The notes under the pieces were generated by a model. It saw only the letters and a program-made list of their open reading frames with translations, was not told the DNA's origin and did not search any database. The position numbers were made by a program, and so were the translations under genes. 64,000 nucleotides of DNA from Dugong dugon (lineage: Eukaryota; Chordata; Mammalia; Sirenia; Dugongidae). Every line of letters starts with the position of its first letter. Within the stretch, counting starts at the first letter, position 1. The stretch spans positions 53,254,145 through 53,318,144 of the forward strand of contig CM057468.1 in NCBI GenBank assembly GCA_030035585.1, given 5' to 3'. Of the stretch, positions 1-11,121 are shown piece after piece.

Positions 1-598
1 CTATCTGCAGCAGTGTCTTGAGGACTGGTGGTAGCTCCTAAAGTGCCTAGTCACCTGCTACAGGAGTTCAGGAAAAAGTGGTGCCCTCGAGTCTTTGCAG
101 CCAACATAGTGGGGTGCTCTTAGCCGGGCTGCAAAACTCACCTACCTATTCACCCTAGAGAATAGGGACACACTTTTCTTTCAGACTCTTGGGCAGCTGC
201 CAGCCGCCTGCCTGGCTCAGCGCGTGATCCCCTACCACAGCCAGAGTCCAGTGCCTGCACCAGTCACCCATGCCTCTCTAGGACTGGGGGTGACAGCCTG
301 CATCACACAATTGGTGACCGACTGCCTGCACACCTGAGCTGATCCCATATAGGAAATTTTAACGGACCCTGGTGTGCACATACTTAGTTACAGAACTAAC
401 TACCTGGTGACAGGACATTAGAGATCAAAAGGTGTCAAAAATCAAACTAGTGCACACGAGCAGCATATTTGGGCCTATCAAAACAAAACAAAATAAGAAG
501 CTAAGTCTCACTAAGCAAACACAAAATAAAATTATAATAAATTATTGATGGCTTGGAGACAACAGTCAATATCAAGTCACATAAGAAGGCAGTCCGTG
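1..598 (+). promoter_or_regulatory. L1 5' leader (5' UTR), start cut by window
   Basis: This stretch precedes the L1 ORF1 start. It is richer in G and C than the ORFs and has no long reading frame on the + strand. In L1 elements this region carries the internal promoter; that role is family knowledge, and no promoter motif was identified here. The last ~100 bases, A-rich and running into ORF1, resemble the matching part of the inverted L1 at 56117-56247. Confidence 0.65.
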
Positions 599-1547
599 AT
601 GGCTTCAGCAAGCTCCCAAAATAATCAATAAGTTCTCTGGAGGAAGAGAACTTCTTGGAATTACCAGAGACAGAATACAAAAGATTAATACACAGAACTC
701 TTCTAGAAATAAGAAAGGAAATTCGACAGAATGCAGAAACAGCCAGGTAACATACAGACACAGTAGTAGTGGAACTTAAAAAAGTTATTCAAGAACATAT
801 TGCCAAATTTAATAGGCTGCAAGAATCCATAGACAGCAATCAGAAATCCAGAAGATTAACAATAAAATTTCAGAATTAGACAACTCAATAGAAAGTCATA
901 GGAGCAGAATTGAGGCAGTAGAAGTTAGAATTAGTGACATTGAAGATAAAGCTCTTGACACCAACTTATGTGAGGAAAAATCAGATAAAAGAATTAAAAA
1001 GAACGAAGAAACTCTAAGAGTCATGTGGGACTCTATCAAGAGAAATAACCTGTGAGTGGAGTACCAGAACAGAGGGGATAACAGAAAATACAGAGAAAAT
1101 TGTTGAAGATTTGTTGACAGAATGCTTCCCTGATATCATGAAAGATGAGAAGATATCTATCCAAGATACTCATCGAACCCCACGTAAGGTAGATCCCAAA
1201 AGAATGTCACCAAGACATATTGTAATCAAACTTGCCAAAACCAAAGATAGAGAATTTTAAGAATGGCTACAGATAAACAAAAAGTCATCTTCAAAGGAGA
1301 GTCAATTAGAATAAGCTCAGACTACCCAGCAGAAACCATGCAGGTTAGAAGGCAATGGGATGACATATTTAAAGCCTTGAAGGAAAATAACTGTCAGCCA
1401 AGAGTTATATATCCAGCAAAACTGTCTCTCAAATATGATGGCAAAATTAGGGCATTTCCAGATAAACAGAAGTTTAGGGAATTTGCAAAAACCAAACCAA
1501 AATTACAAGAAATACTACAGGGAGTCCTACGGTTAGATAATCAATAA
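599..1547 (+). pseudogene. L1 ORF1 (RNA-binding chaperone), broken
   Basis: This is the remnant of L1 ORF1p, the trimeric RNA-binding protein that packages L1 RNA. The likely start is the ATG at 599, since the same start context occurs in the inverted L1 at 56116. The original length of about 313-316 codons fits L1 ORF1. An early stop follows within some ten codons. The middle part (about 650-1000) is rich in E, K, Q, N and R as expected for the coiled coil. The best preserved piece is the C-terminal RNA-binding domain, open from 1263 to 1547, with the family motifs YPAKLS and a closing ILQGVLR. Stops and shifts in the middle make it a pseudogene. Confidence 0.85.
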
Positions 1548-1994
1548 CACCAGCTAACAACGCAAGACTAGAACACAGGACAGAGCAACCAGATATTGAC
1601 TCAAATACAGAAATCGAAATTACATCAAAGCTAAAACATTTAAAATAGGGAAACATATCAATATGTGAAAAAACAAGGATAATATTAAAACAAAAAAATA
1701 GGGACTTAAAAAATAGAGACATTGATTTTCTATATGGAGGGGAAGTTAAGGCGATATGAAGTAATGAAAGACTGGTATAAAATTAGAAAATTAGGGGTAA
1801 ATATTAAGGTAACCACAAAGGAATCTAACAAACCTACAAATCAAAATAAAAAAGCAGAAAAACATAAAGACCCAGCAAACACAAAATCTACAACAAAGAA
1901 AAAGATGAAAAAAAATACATACAGAAAAACGACTCGGCACAGAAAATTGAGGAGAACAAAGAAACTGTGAAGAACACACAAAAAGACATATCAG
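1548..1994 (+). other. L1 inter-ORF spacer, 447 bp
   Basis: An A-rich spacer separates the L1 ORF1 stop from the probable ORF2 start. It is far longer than the short spacer of human L1. A lysine- and threonine-rich frame of 82 codons (1722-1970) lies inside; I do not recognise it and its composition follows the A-rich DNA. The related inverted L1 has a spacer of almost the same length (54732-55177, 446 bp), so the length is a feature of this L1 family and not an accident of this copy. Confidence 0.7.
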
Positions 1995-4900
1995 GATGAC
2001 AGCACTAAACTCATACCTATCAATAATTAACACTGAATGTAAACGGACTTAATGCACCAATAAAGAGACGGAGAGTGGCAGATTGGATAAAAAAGCATGA
2101 TCCATCTATATGCTGCCTACAAGAGATGCACCTTAGACTTAAAGACACAAACAGGTTAAAACTCAAAGGATGGAAAAAAATATATCAAGGAGACAACACT
2201 CAAAACAGAGCAGGAGTGGCAATATTAATCTCTGACAAAATAGACTTTAAAGTAAAATCCACCACAAAAGATAAAGAAGGGCACTATATAATAATTAAAG
2301 GGTCAATACACCAGGAGGACATAACTATAATAAATCTTTACGCACTCAACAACAGGGATCCAAAATACCTAAAACAAACCCTAACAACTCTGAAGAGAGA
2401 GAGAGAGAGACAGCTCCATAATAGTAGTAGGCAACTTCAACATGCCACTTTCGGCGAAGACAGAACATCCAGAAAGAAGCTCAACAAAGACACGGAAGAG
2501 CTAAATGCTACAATCAACCAACTTGATCTCATAGACATATACTGAACTCTGCACCCAACAGCAGCCACATATACGTTCTTTTCCAATGCACATGGAACAT
2601 TCTCCAGAATAGACCACATATTAGGCCGTAAAGCAAGCCTTAACAAAATCCAAAACGTCAAAATACTACAAAGCATCTTTTCTGACCCTAAAGCCATAAA
2701 AGTGGAAATCAACAACACAAAAAGCAAGGAAAAAAAAATCAAACACATGCAACACCTTGCTCAAAAACTACTGGGTTATAGAAGAAATTAAGGATGGAAT
2801 AAAGAAATTCACAGAATCAAACGAGAAGAAAATACATCCTACCAGAACCTTTGGGACACAGCAAAAGCAATGCTCAAAGGTCAGTTTATAGCAATAAATG
2901 CACACATCCAAGAACAAGAAAGGCTCATAATCAAAGCATTAACCCTACAACTAGAACAAGTAGAAGGAGAGCAGCAAAAGAAGCCTACAGGTGCCAGAAG
3001 GAAGGAAATAATAAGAATTAGAGTAGAATGAAATGAAATAGAGAACAGAAAAACAATTGAAAGAATTAACAAGTCCCAAACCTGGTTCTTTGAAAAGATC
3101 AACAGAATTGATAAACCATTGGCCAAACTGACAAAAGAAAAACAGGAGAGGAAGCAGATAACCCGTATAAGAAATGAGATGGGTGATATCACAACAGACC
3201 CAACTGAAATTAAAAGAATCATAAGAGAAAACTATGAAAAATTGTACTCTGACAAATTTGAAAACCTAGAGGAAATGGACAAATTTCTAGAAACTCACTA
3301 CCTACCTAAATTAACACAAACAGAGGTACAACAACTAAATAAACCCATAACAAAAGAAGAGATTGAAAAGGTTATTAAAAAACTGCCAACAAAAAAAAGC
3401 CCTGGCCCGGATGGCTTCACTGGAGAATTCTACCAAACTTGGAGAGAAGAGATAACACCACTTCTCCTAAAGGTATTTCAGAGCATAGAAACAGAAGGAA
3501 TACTCCCAAACTCACTCTATGAAGCCAGCATAACCCTGATACCAAAACCAGGTAAAGACACCACAAAAATAGAAAATTACAGACCGATATCCCTCATGAA
3601 CATCAACACAAAAATCCTCAACAAAATTTTAGCCAATATAAAAAAAAAAAAAAAATTCACCATGACCAAGTGGGATTTATACCAGGTATGCAGGGATGGT
3701 TCAACATTAGAAAAACAATCAATGCAATCCATCACATCAGTAAAACAAAAGACAAGAACCACATGATCTTATCAATCGATGCAGAAAAGGCATTCGACAA
3801 AGTCCAACACCGATTCATGATAAAAACTCACAAAAATATAGGAATAGAAGGGAAATTCCTCAGTATAATTAAGGGTATTTATATAAAACAAATAGCCAAC
3901 ATTATCCTGAATGAAGAGACTTTGAAACCATTCCCCTTGAGAACAGCAATCAGACAAGGATGCCCTTTATCACCACTATTATTAAACATTGTGCTGGAGG
4001 TCCTAGCCAGAGTAGTTAGGCTAGAAAAAGAAATAAAGGGCATCTAAATAGGTAGGGAAGAAGTCAAAGTATCTCTATTCGCAGATGATATGATCTTATA
4101 CACGGAAAACCCCAAGGAATCCACAAGAAAACTACTGGAACTAATAGAAGATTTCAGCAAAGTTTCAGGATACAAGATAAACACACAAAAATCAGTTGGA
4201 TTCCTTTACATCAACAAAGAGAACCTTGAAGAGGATATCACCAAATCAATACCATTTACAATAGCCCCCCAAAAGATAAAATACTTAGGAATAAAGTTAA
4301 CCAGAGATTTAAAAGATCTTTACAGAGAAAACTACAAGACACTACTGCAAGAAACTAAAAGAGACCTGCATAAGTAGAAAAATATAGCTTGCTCATGGAT
4401 AGGTAGACTCAACATAGTGAAAATGTCAATTCTACCCAAAGCAATCAACAGATACAATGCAATCCCATTCCAAATTCCAGCAGTTTTTTAATAAGATGGA
4501 GAAACAAATCACCAACTTTATATGGAGAGGGAAGAGGCCCCAGACAAATAAAGCACTACTCAAGAAGAAGAACAAAGTGGGAGGCCTTACACTGTCTGAT
4601 TTTAGGACCTGTTATACTGCCACGGTAGTCAAGACAGCCTAGTACTGGTACAACAACAGATACATAGACCAATGGAACAGAGTTGAGAATCCAGATATAA
4701 GCTCATCCACCTATGAGCAGCTAATATTTGACAAAGGCCCAAAGTCCATTAATTGGAGAAAAGACAGTCTCTTTAACAAATGGTGCTGGCAGAATTTGGA
4801 TATCTATATGCAAAAAACTGAAACAAGACCCATATCTCACACCGTGTACAAAAACTAACTCAAAATGGATCAAATACTTAAATATAAAATTGAAAACGAT

Positions 4901-5803
4901 AAAGATCATGGAAGAAAAAATAGGGGCAATGCTAGGAGCCCTAATACATGGCATAAACACAATACAAACCATACGTAACAATGCACAAGCACCAGAAGAG
5001 AGACTAGCTAAATGGGAGCTCCTAAAAATCAAACACTTAGGCTCATCCAAAGACTTCACCAAAAGAATAAAAAGACAACCTACAGACTGGGAAAAAATTT
5101 TTTGCTACTACAAATCCGATCAGCATTTAATCTCTAAAATTTACAAGATACTCCAAAACCTCAACAGCAAAAAGACAAATAACTGAATTAAAAAATGGGC
5201 AAAGGATATGAACAGGCACTTCGTCAAAGAAGATATTCAGGCAGCTAACAGACACATGAAGAAATGCTCACAATCATTAGCCATCAGAGAAATGCAGATC
5301 AAAACTACAATGAGATATCATCTCACCCCAACAAGGCTAGCATTAATCCAAAAAACACAAAATAACAAATGATGGAGAGGTTGTGGAGAGACTGGAACAC
5401 TTATACACTGTTGGTGGGAATGTAAAATGGCACAACCACTTTGGAAATTGATTTGGCGCTTCCTTAAAAAGCTAGAGCTAGAAGTACCATACGATCCAGC
5501 TATCCTGCTCCTTGGAATATATTCTAGAGAAACAAGAGCTGTCACACGAATAGATATATGCACACCCATGTTCATCGCAGCACTGTTCACAACAGCCAAA
5601 AGATGGAAGCAACCTAAGTGCCCATCGATGGACGAATGGATACACAAACTATGGTATATCCACACAATGGAATATTATGCAATGATAAAGAACAATGACG
5701 AAGCTGTGAAACATCATGTAACTTGGTGGAAGCTAGAATTTATTATGCTGAGTGAATTTAGTTGGTCACAGAAGGACAAATACTGTATAATACCACTATT
5801 ATA
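1995..5803 (+). pseudogene. L1 ORF2 (endonuclease and reverse transcriptase), broken
   Basis: ORF2p of L1 nicks target DNA and copies the RNA in place. The N-terminal APE-like endonuclease is visible at about 2075-2545 (CCLQEMHL near the front, then AGVAILISDKIDFK). The reverse transcriptase follows: [11 protein letters not shown] near 3390-3420, [11 protein letters not shown] near 3570-3600, [10 protein letters not shown] near 3950-3975, and the catalytic FADD motif intact at about 4079-4090. The C-terminal zinc-knuckle region and end, with the WNTYYAMIKNNDE-like stretch, is at 5427-5803. Frame changes and stops occur at least near 2545, 3650, 4045, 4377, 4642 and 5186. A (GA)n run at 2395-2411 causes one of them. 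The start is put at the ATG near 1995 by comparison with the inverted copy. Confidence 0.88.
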
Positions 5804-6782
5804 AGAACTCAAGAAAAGGTTTAAACACAGAAGAAAACATTCTTTGATGGTTATGGGGGTGGGGAGGGAGGGTGAGGGTTACACTAACTAGATAGTAGAT
5901 AAGAATGATCTTAGGTGAAGGGAAGGACAGGACACACTATAGGGGAAGCCAGCACAACTGGACTAAACCAAAGCTAAGAAGCTTCCTCAATACAATCAAA
6001 TACTTTGAGAGACAGAGTAGCAGGGATGCAGGGTCTGGAGACCATGCTTTCAGGGGACATCTATGTCAATCGGCATAACAAAGCTTATTAAGAAAATGTT
6101 CTGCATCCTACTTTGGTGAGTGGCGTCTGGGGTCTTAAAAGCTTGCAAGTGGCCATCTAAGATGCATCAATTGGTCCCAACCACTTGGAGTAAAGGAGAA
6201 CAAAGAACACCAAAGACACAAGGAAAGTATTGGCCCAAGAGACAGAATGGGCCACATAAACCAGAGACTTCATCAGCCTGAGACCAGAACTAGATGGTGC
6301 TCAGCTACCACCAATGAACGTCCTGTCAGGGAACACAACAGAGGGCCCCTGATGGAGCAGTAGAACGATGGGATGTAGAACTCAAATTCTATTAAGAAGA
6401 CCAGACTTAATGGTCTGACTAAGACTGGAGGCGCCCCGGAAAGCATGGCCCCTGGTCTCTCCATCACCCCAGAACTAAAACAATTTCCGAGGCCAACTCT
6501 TCAGACAGGGATTGGACTGGACTGTGGGACATAAAGTTATATTTGTGAAGAATGTGCCTCTTAGACAAGTAGATACAAGAGACCAAAGGGGCAGCTTCTG
6601 TCCAGAGGTGAGAGGGGAAGGCAGAGAGAGTTAGGAGCTGGTTGAACGGACATGGGGAATCAGGGGTGGAAAGGAGGAGTGTGCTGTCACAGCATGGGGA
6701 GAGCAATTAGAGTCACATAACAATGTATGTATAAATTTTTGTATGGGAAAAAATAAAAAATATATAAAAAAAAGAAAAAAAA
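5804..6782 (+). other. L1 3' UTR and A-rich tail
   Basis: The non-coding end of the L1 includes a G-rich run (ggggtggggagggagg) at about 5856-5875, typical of L1 3' UTRs, and ends with an interrupted A tail at about 6746-6782. The same sequence reads in reverse at 47108-48070 in the second L1. Confidence 0.85.
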
Positions 6783-6866
6783 TTACAGCCAAGAAGACCC
6801 TGTGGAGCAGTTCTACTCTGTCACACATGGCGTCACCATAAGTTGGAATCAACTTGATGGCAATGT
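6783..6866 (+). mobile_element. AfroSINE, 3' half
   Basis: The sequence after the L1 A tail starts attacagccaagaagaccc and carries the usual AfroSINE tail words (gcagttctactctgtc, ttggaatcaacttgatgg). The head of the same SINE should lie beyond the left window edge, displaced by the L1 insertion. Confidence 0.85.
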
Positions 6867-7066
6867 ATTATTTATTTATTTGTATGCTGAAGGAGGAGAT
6901 ACTCACATTGTAAGGACAGTATGGATAGTACCTATGTATGGGTATGCGTTCCTTAATGCCCGTCATGTATTCTGTGAAATGAGACATAATGAGATTTGAA
7001 CTTTTTGGGAACACCATATTATATACAGGCATCCCTGTACAGTCTGTAAAGCCTATTATATTAAAT
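6867..7066. other. Single-copy DNA, no feature seen
   Basis: This short AT-rich stretch separates the SINE tail from the retrocopy-like insert. I see no coding sequence or repeat in it. Confidence 0.5.
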
Positions 7067-7655
7067 CCTTATGGGAGCCCAGCAGACAAAGCCTGAGAGC
7101 TGTAGCTACTGGATACAGTAGGCTGACCCCGCTGGGTGTGCGGCTGGTGGGGGCAGGGACCGTGGCAACAGCCAGATCCAGACTTTGTGCACATCTGGAC
7201 GCAGGGGCAGAGGGAGCGAGAAGTGGCTGCAGGGAGCGAGTGTGCGGTGGTGGTGACTCTGACTACCACCACCCTGTTGGTGTGGCTGCCTCCTGATCAT
7301 GCGCAGCCGCCCCTCCGACGCCTGGAGCCAGGAGCCAGGAGCCCGGAGCATGGGAGAGAACCTGGCCTAGCCGTTGTCCTGCCAGCACCTGCATCAGGAG
7401 TAGAGGAGCTATGGCAGGCACTGCCTGCGCCAGGAGTGAAAGGCTGCATGGCTGCCGGGCAGGAGAATGAAGGGAGGAAGACGGAAAGGAGGAGGCGGTG
7501 GAGGAGAAAGAGGAGGCTCTGTGGAGATAGGTATGCGCCCTGGAGCCCCGCTGGTGGTTCACTCTGGGGGTTTGGGGGTCTTTAAAACCATTAAGGGGAA
7601 ATAATAAACAAAAGGAGAACAGCTCTTAAAGAAAAAAACAAAAAACCTTATGGGA
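7067..7655 (+). mobile_element. GC-rich A-tailed insert with 10-bp target duplication (probable retrocopy)
   Basis: The direct repeat ccttatggga stands at 7067-7076 and again, perfectly, at 7646-7655. Between them lies about 570 bp of GC-rich DNA unlike its AT-rich surroundings, ending in an A-rich tail (7630-7645) preceded by an aataaac signal-like word near 7600. Target duplication plus A tail is the mark of L1-type retrotransposition of an RNA. An open frame of 149 codons spans 7136-7585, rich in E, R and G, but the opposite strand is open as well and I recognise no protein in it. It may be a processed copy of a non-coding RNA or a GC-rich mRNA end, or an undescribed SINE-like element. Confidence 0.65.
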
Positions 7656-7891
7656 CCACAGACATATATGTGGTCCAGTGTTGCTCAAGCGTAAGTCATG
7701 GGGGGCATGACTGTACTTCCATTTCTCAGCGCTTGTCCATTGGAGTTCAACCAGCTGTAATGGTTTCAGTTTCTATGCATAGGATAGGAGGGGTTATCCC
7801 GTAATTGTTTTCGTAGCTTCCTTCTCAATAGCTTCCAATATCGCACGTTTCTTAAAAATAGGAGACTTTCTTGTTTAATAGTATTTTAGAT
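7656..7891. other. Single-copy DNA, no feature seen
   Basis: This is AT-rich sequence between the retrocopy-like insert and the hAT element. Nothing is recognisable in it. Its last eight bases (ttttagat) form the left target duplication of the hAT element. Confidence 0.5.
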
Positions 7892-8037
7892 CAGGGGTTG
7901 ACAAACTTTCTGTAAAGCCCCGGATTGTAAATATTTTAGGCTTTGTGGCCCTACAATCTCTTATGGAACTACTCAACTCTACCCTTGTATCTGGAAAGCA
8001 GCCATAGACAAATGTGTAAAAAACCCAAAATGGGCGT

Positions 8038-10309
8038 GGCAGTGGTTACGCACTCAGCTGCTAACCCAAAGGTCTGTATTTGGAACCCACCAGCCCGTCG
8101 GCTCCAGGGAAGAAAGATGTGGTGATCTGCTTCTGTAAAGATTGTTGTTAGGTGTAGTCAAGTCGGCTCTAACTCATAGCGACCCTATGTACAACAGATT
8201 GAAACACTGCCAGGTCCTGCACCATCTTCACAATTCTTGTTCTGCTTGAGCCATTGTTGCAGCCACTGTGTCAGTCCATCTCCTTGAGGGTCTTCCTTTT
8301 TTTTTTGCTGACCCTTTACTTTAGTAAGAATAATATCCTTCTCCAGGGACTGAGCCCTCCTGATAACATGTGCAAAGTATGTGAGAGGAAGTCTTGCCAT
8401 CCTCGCTTCTAAAGAGCATTCTGGCTGTACTTCTTCCAAGACAGATTTGTTTTTCTTTTGGTAGTCCATGGTATGTTAAATATTCTTCTCCAATACCATA
8501 ACTCAAAGGCATCAGTTCTTCTTCAGTCTTTTTTATTCATTGTCCAGCTTTAACAAAGCACATGATGTGATTGAAAACACCATGGCTTGGGTCATGCGCA
8601 CCTTAGTCCTTAAAGTGACAGCTTTGCTTTTTAACACTTTAAAGAGGTCTTTTGCAGCAGATTTCCCCAATGCAATGCATTGTTTGATTTCTTGACTGCT
8701 GCTTCTATGGGCATTGATTGTGGATCCCAGTAAAATGAAATCCTTGACAACTTCAGTATTTTCTCCATTTGTCATGATGTTGTTTATTGGTCCAGTTGTG
8801 AGTTTTGCTTTCTTTATGTTGAGGTACACCTGCAGGTGTACTTAAGTACTTCAGTACTCCATACTGAAGGCTGTAGTCTTTGTTCTTTGTCAATAAGTGC
8901 TGTAAGTCCTCTTCACTTTCAGCAAACGAGGTTGTGACATGTGCATATCTCAAGTTGTTAATGAGTCTTCATCCGATCCTGATGCTGCATTCTTCTTCAT
9001 GTAGTGCAGCTTCTCGGATTATGTGCTCAGCATACAGATTGAGTAAGTATGGTGAAAGGATACAACTCTGACGCCTAACCTTCCCTAAATTTAAACCACA
9101 CAGTATCCCCTGGTTTTGTTCAGATGACTGTCTCTTGGTCTACATACAGGTTCCTCATGAGCACAATGAAGTGTTCTGGAATTTCCATTCTTCACAATGT
9201 TATTCATAATATGTTATGATCCACACACTTGAATGCCTTTGCATAGTCAATAAAACACAGGTAAACATCTTTCTGGTATTCTCTGCTTTCAGCCAAGATC
9301 CATCTGACATCAGCAATGATATCCCTCATTCCATGTCCTCTGCTGAATCTAGCTTGAATTTCTGGCAGTTCCCTGTCAATGTACTACGGAAATCACATTT
9401 GAATGATCATCAACAAAATTTTACTTGTGTGTGATATTAATGATATAGTTCGATAATTTCCATGTTCTGTTGGATCACCTTTCTTTGCAATGGGCACAAA
9501 TATGGATCTCTTCCAGTCAGCTGGCCAGGCAGCTCTCTTCCAAATTTCTTGGTATAGACTTCCAGTGCTGCATCTGTTTGTTGAAACATCTCAGTTGGTA
9601 TTCTGTCAATTCCTGGAGACTTGTTTTTCACCAGTGCCTTCAGTGAAGCTTGGACTTCTTCCTTCAGTATCATTGGTTCTTTATCATATGATACCTCCTG
9701 AAATGGTTGAACATTGACCAGTTCCTTTTGGTATAGTGACTCTGTGTATTCCTTCCACCTTCTTTTGATGCTTCCTGCATTGTTTAATATTTTCCCTGTA
9801 CGATCCTTCAATATTACAACTCAAGGCTTGAATTTTTTCTTCAGTTCTTTCAGCTTGAGAAATGCCGAGTGTGTTCTTCCTTTTCGGTTTTCTAACTCTA
9901 GGTCTTTGCACGTTTCATTATAATATTTTACTTTGTCTTCTCAAGCCGCCCTTTAAAATCTTCTGTTCAGCTCTTTTACTTCATCATTTGTTTACTTTTG
10001 CATTAGTTACTCTGTGTTCAAGAGCAAGTTTCAGAGTGTCTTCTGACATCCATTTTGGTCTTTTCTTTCTTTCCTGTCTTTTTAATGACCTCTTGCTTTC
10101 TTTATGTATGATGTCCTTGATGTCATTCCACAACTTGTCTGGTCTTTGGTCATTAGTGTTCAATGCATCAAATCTGTTCTTGAGATGGTCTCTAAATTCA
10201 GCTGAAATATACTCAAGGACATTGGAAACACTATGGGACAGTTCTACTGTATCCTATAGGGTTGGTATAAGTCAGAATCAACTCAATGGCAGTGGTTTGG
10301 TTGGTTGGT
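8038..10309 (+). mobile_element. AfroSINE, split by an RTE copy
   Basis: The SINE head is at about 8038-8143 (tRNA-like words cagtggtt and agctgctaacc, then agaaagatgtgg). The tail is at about 10219-10309 (ggacagttctactgtatcct, ending in ggtttggttggttgg). The RTE at 8144-10218 entered between aaagatt and the ttggaaac word. The SINE itself sits inside the hAT element, so the order of arrival was hAT, then SINE, then RTE. Confidence 0.82.
8144..10218 (-). mobile_element. RTE LINE copy (RTE-A), decayed
   Basis: This is an RTE-clade (BovB-like) LINE on the - strand, about 2.07 kb of it. Coding traces run from the 5' side at about 10000 down to 8185. The open piece 9811-9437 carries the front of the reverse transcriptase (RRWKEYTESLYQKEL, then VKNKSPGIDRIPTEMF). 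Pieces at 8829-8533 and 8469-8185 hold the thumb and C-terminal part (PECSLEARMARLPLTYF). The catalytic YADD motif has decayed to YAHV near 8940-8953. The 3' end at 8144 (gttgttaggtg, then actcatagcgaccctatg) matches AfroSINE tails. The upstream endonuclease domain appears to be missing. Confidence 0.85.
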
Positions 10310-10392
10310 GTTCAATAAAACTTGATTTACAAAAACAGGCAGTGGTCTGGATTTGGCCTGTTGTCCATGGTTTGCTGACCCCTGTTTTAAAT

Positions 10393-10734
10393 TATAACAT
10401 ATAATAGCAACATCAATAATAGCAATAGAATTATTTCAAAGAAAGGGTTTCCTTACAGGCAAGAGTTCTTTTTGTAAGAATGGCTGAAGGGCTTACAATA
10501 CGCTCCCATCATTGCAGTGGTCTAGATGATCCAATAAGAAGAAGAGGAGGGGGAGAAGTAGAATCTGGAAAAGCTAAAGTCTTTCTAGAAATAAACCTTT
10601 TTTTATGTTATAAATAATATACAGAAAATTATTTAGCTAGTCACTAGAGAATTATAATGGTTTAATCCTCAAAACTAAAATAAATTTCCAGGAGTAGCTA
10701 TTAAAATTCTTATTAGATGTTCTAGTTATAAATG
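10393..10734. other. Single-copy AT-rich DNA, no feature seen
   Basis: Nothing coding or repeated is recognisable here. A short purine-rich run (agaagaagaggaggggg) is near 10537-10555. Confidence 0.5.
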
Positions 10735-10842
10735 AAGGAGCCCTGGTGGCATTGTTTTTAAGCTTTCAGTTGCTAACCAAAAGATCAGCGGTTCAAATCC
10801 ACCAGCTGCTCCTTGGAAACCCTGTGGGGCAGTTAGACCTCT
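10735..10842 (+). mobile_element. AfroSINE, 3' truncated
   Basis: The copy begins ggagccctggtggcattg and shows the tRNA-like head with ttgctaaccaaaag and a B-box-like ggttcaaatccacc. It runs through ccttggaaaccctgtggggc and stops within the shared tail. Confidence 0.88.
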
Positions 10843-11121
10843 TCTTTGAAAAATAGAGATAAGATCTGGAGACAGACGTTTGGTGGAGAGGTTAATGGGT
10901 AATGAACACCAAGGTGAAATATCATCTCCATTTGCAGTGGTTGAGGAATGCAGAGTTGGTTGTAAGTGGGAGATAGGTGCCACTTCATAGGCTATCAGGA
11001 AGTATAAGAACTAGCTGTAAAGAATTCAGCTTTTTATTCCATTTGACACAGAATTTACCCAAGTCTGCATTACATTATAATTTTATAAATTAGAGACAAA
11101 TTTGTTCATGTCAGTTTATAC
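10843..11121. other. Single-copy DNA, no feature seen
   Basis: This stretch lies between the truncated SINE and a short tandem repeat. I see no gene or repeat in it. Confidence 0.45.

Larger units (their letters stand above)
1..6782 (+). mobile_element. L1 LINE, nearly full length, dead
   Basis: An L1 retrotransposon runs from before the window start to an A-rich tail at about 6746-6782. Its order is normal for L1: GC-richer 5' leader, ORF1 (599-1547), spacer, ORF2 (about 1995-5803), 3' UTR and A tail. Both ORFs carry stops and frameshifts, so it cannot move by itself. The base after the A tail continues as AfroSINE sequence (6783 on), so it landed in a SINE whose head must lie upstream of base 1. 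The element is closely related to the inverted copy at 47108-56247. The left target duplication is outside the window and cannot be checked. Confidence 0.93.
7892..10384. mobile_element. Non-autonomous hAT-Charlie-type element, split by a SINE and RTE
   Basis: The element occupies 7892-8037 and 10310-10384. It starts caggggttgacaaac and ends gctgacccctg, giving inverted ends, with the diagnostic inner words gtaaatattttaggctttg and tttacaaaaacaggc. The 8-bp flanks ttttagat (7884-7891) and ttttaaat (10385-10392) differ at one base, as expected for an old hAT target duplication. The intact element was about 220 bp. A second copy of the same family is at 25718-26686. It codes for nothing. Confidence 0.85.

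Noticed and set aside
1722-1970. The lysine-rich 82-codon frame between the L1 ORFs as a real third ORF
   Set aside because: Its composition follows A-rich DNA and I could not show a conserved frame in the second copy; kept only as part of the spacer finding.
7136-7585. A 149-codon + strand frame as a host gene exon
   Set aside because: The opposite strand is open as well, the composition follows the GC-rich DNA, no domain is recognisable, and it lies in an A-tailed insert with target duplications.
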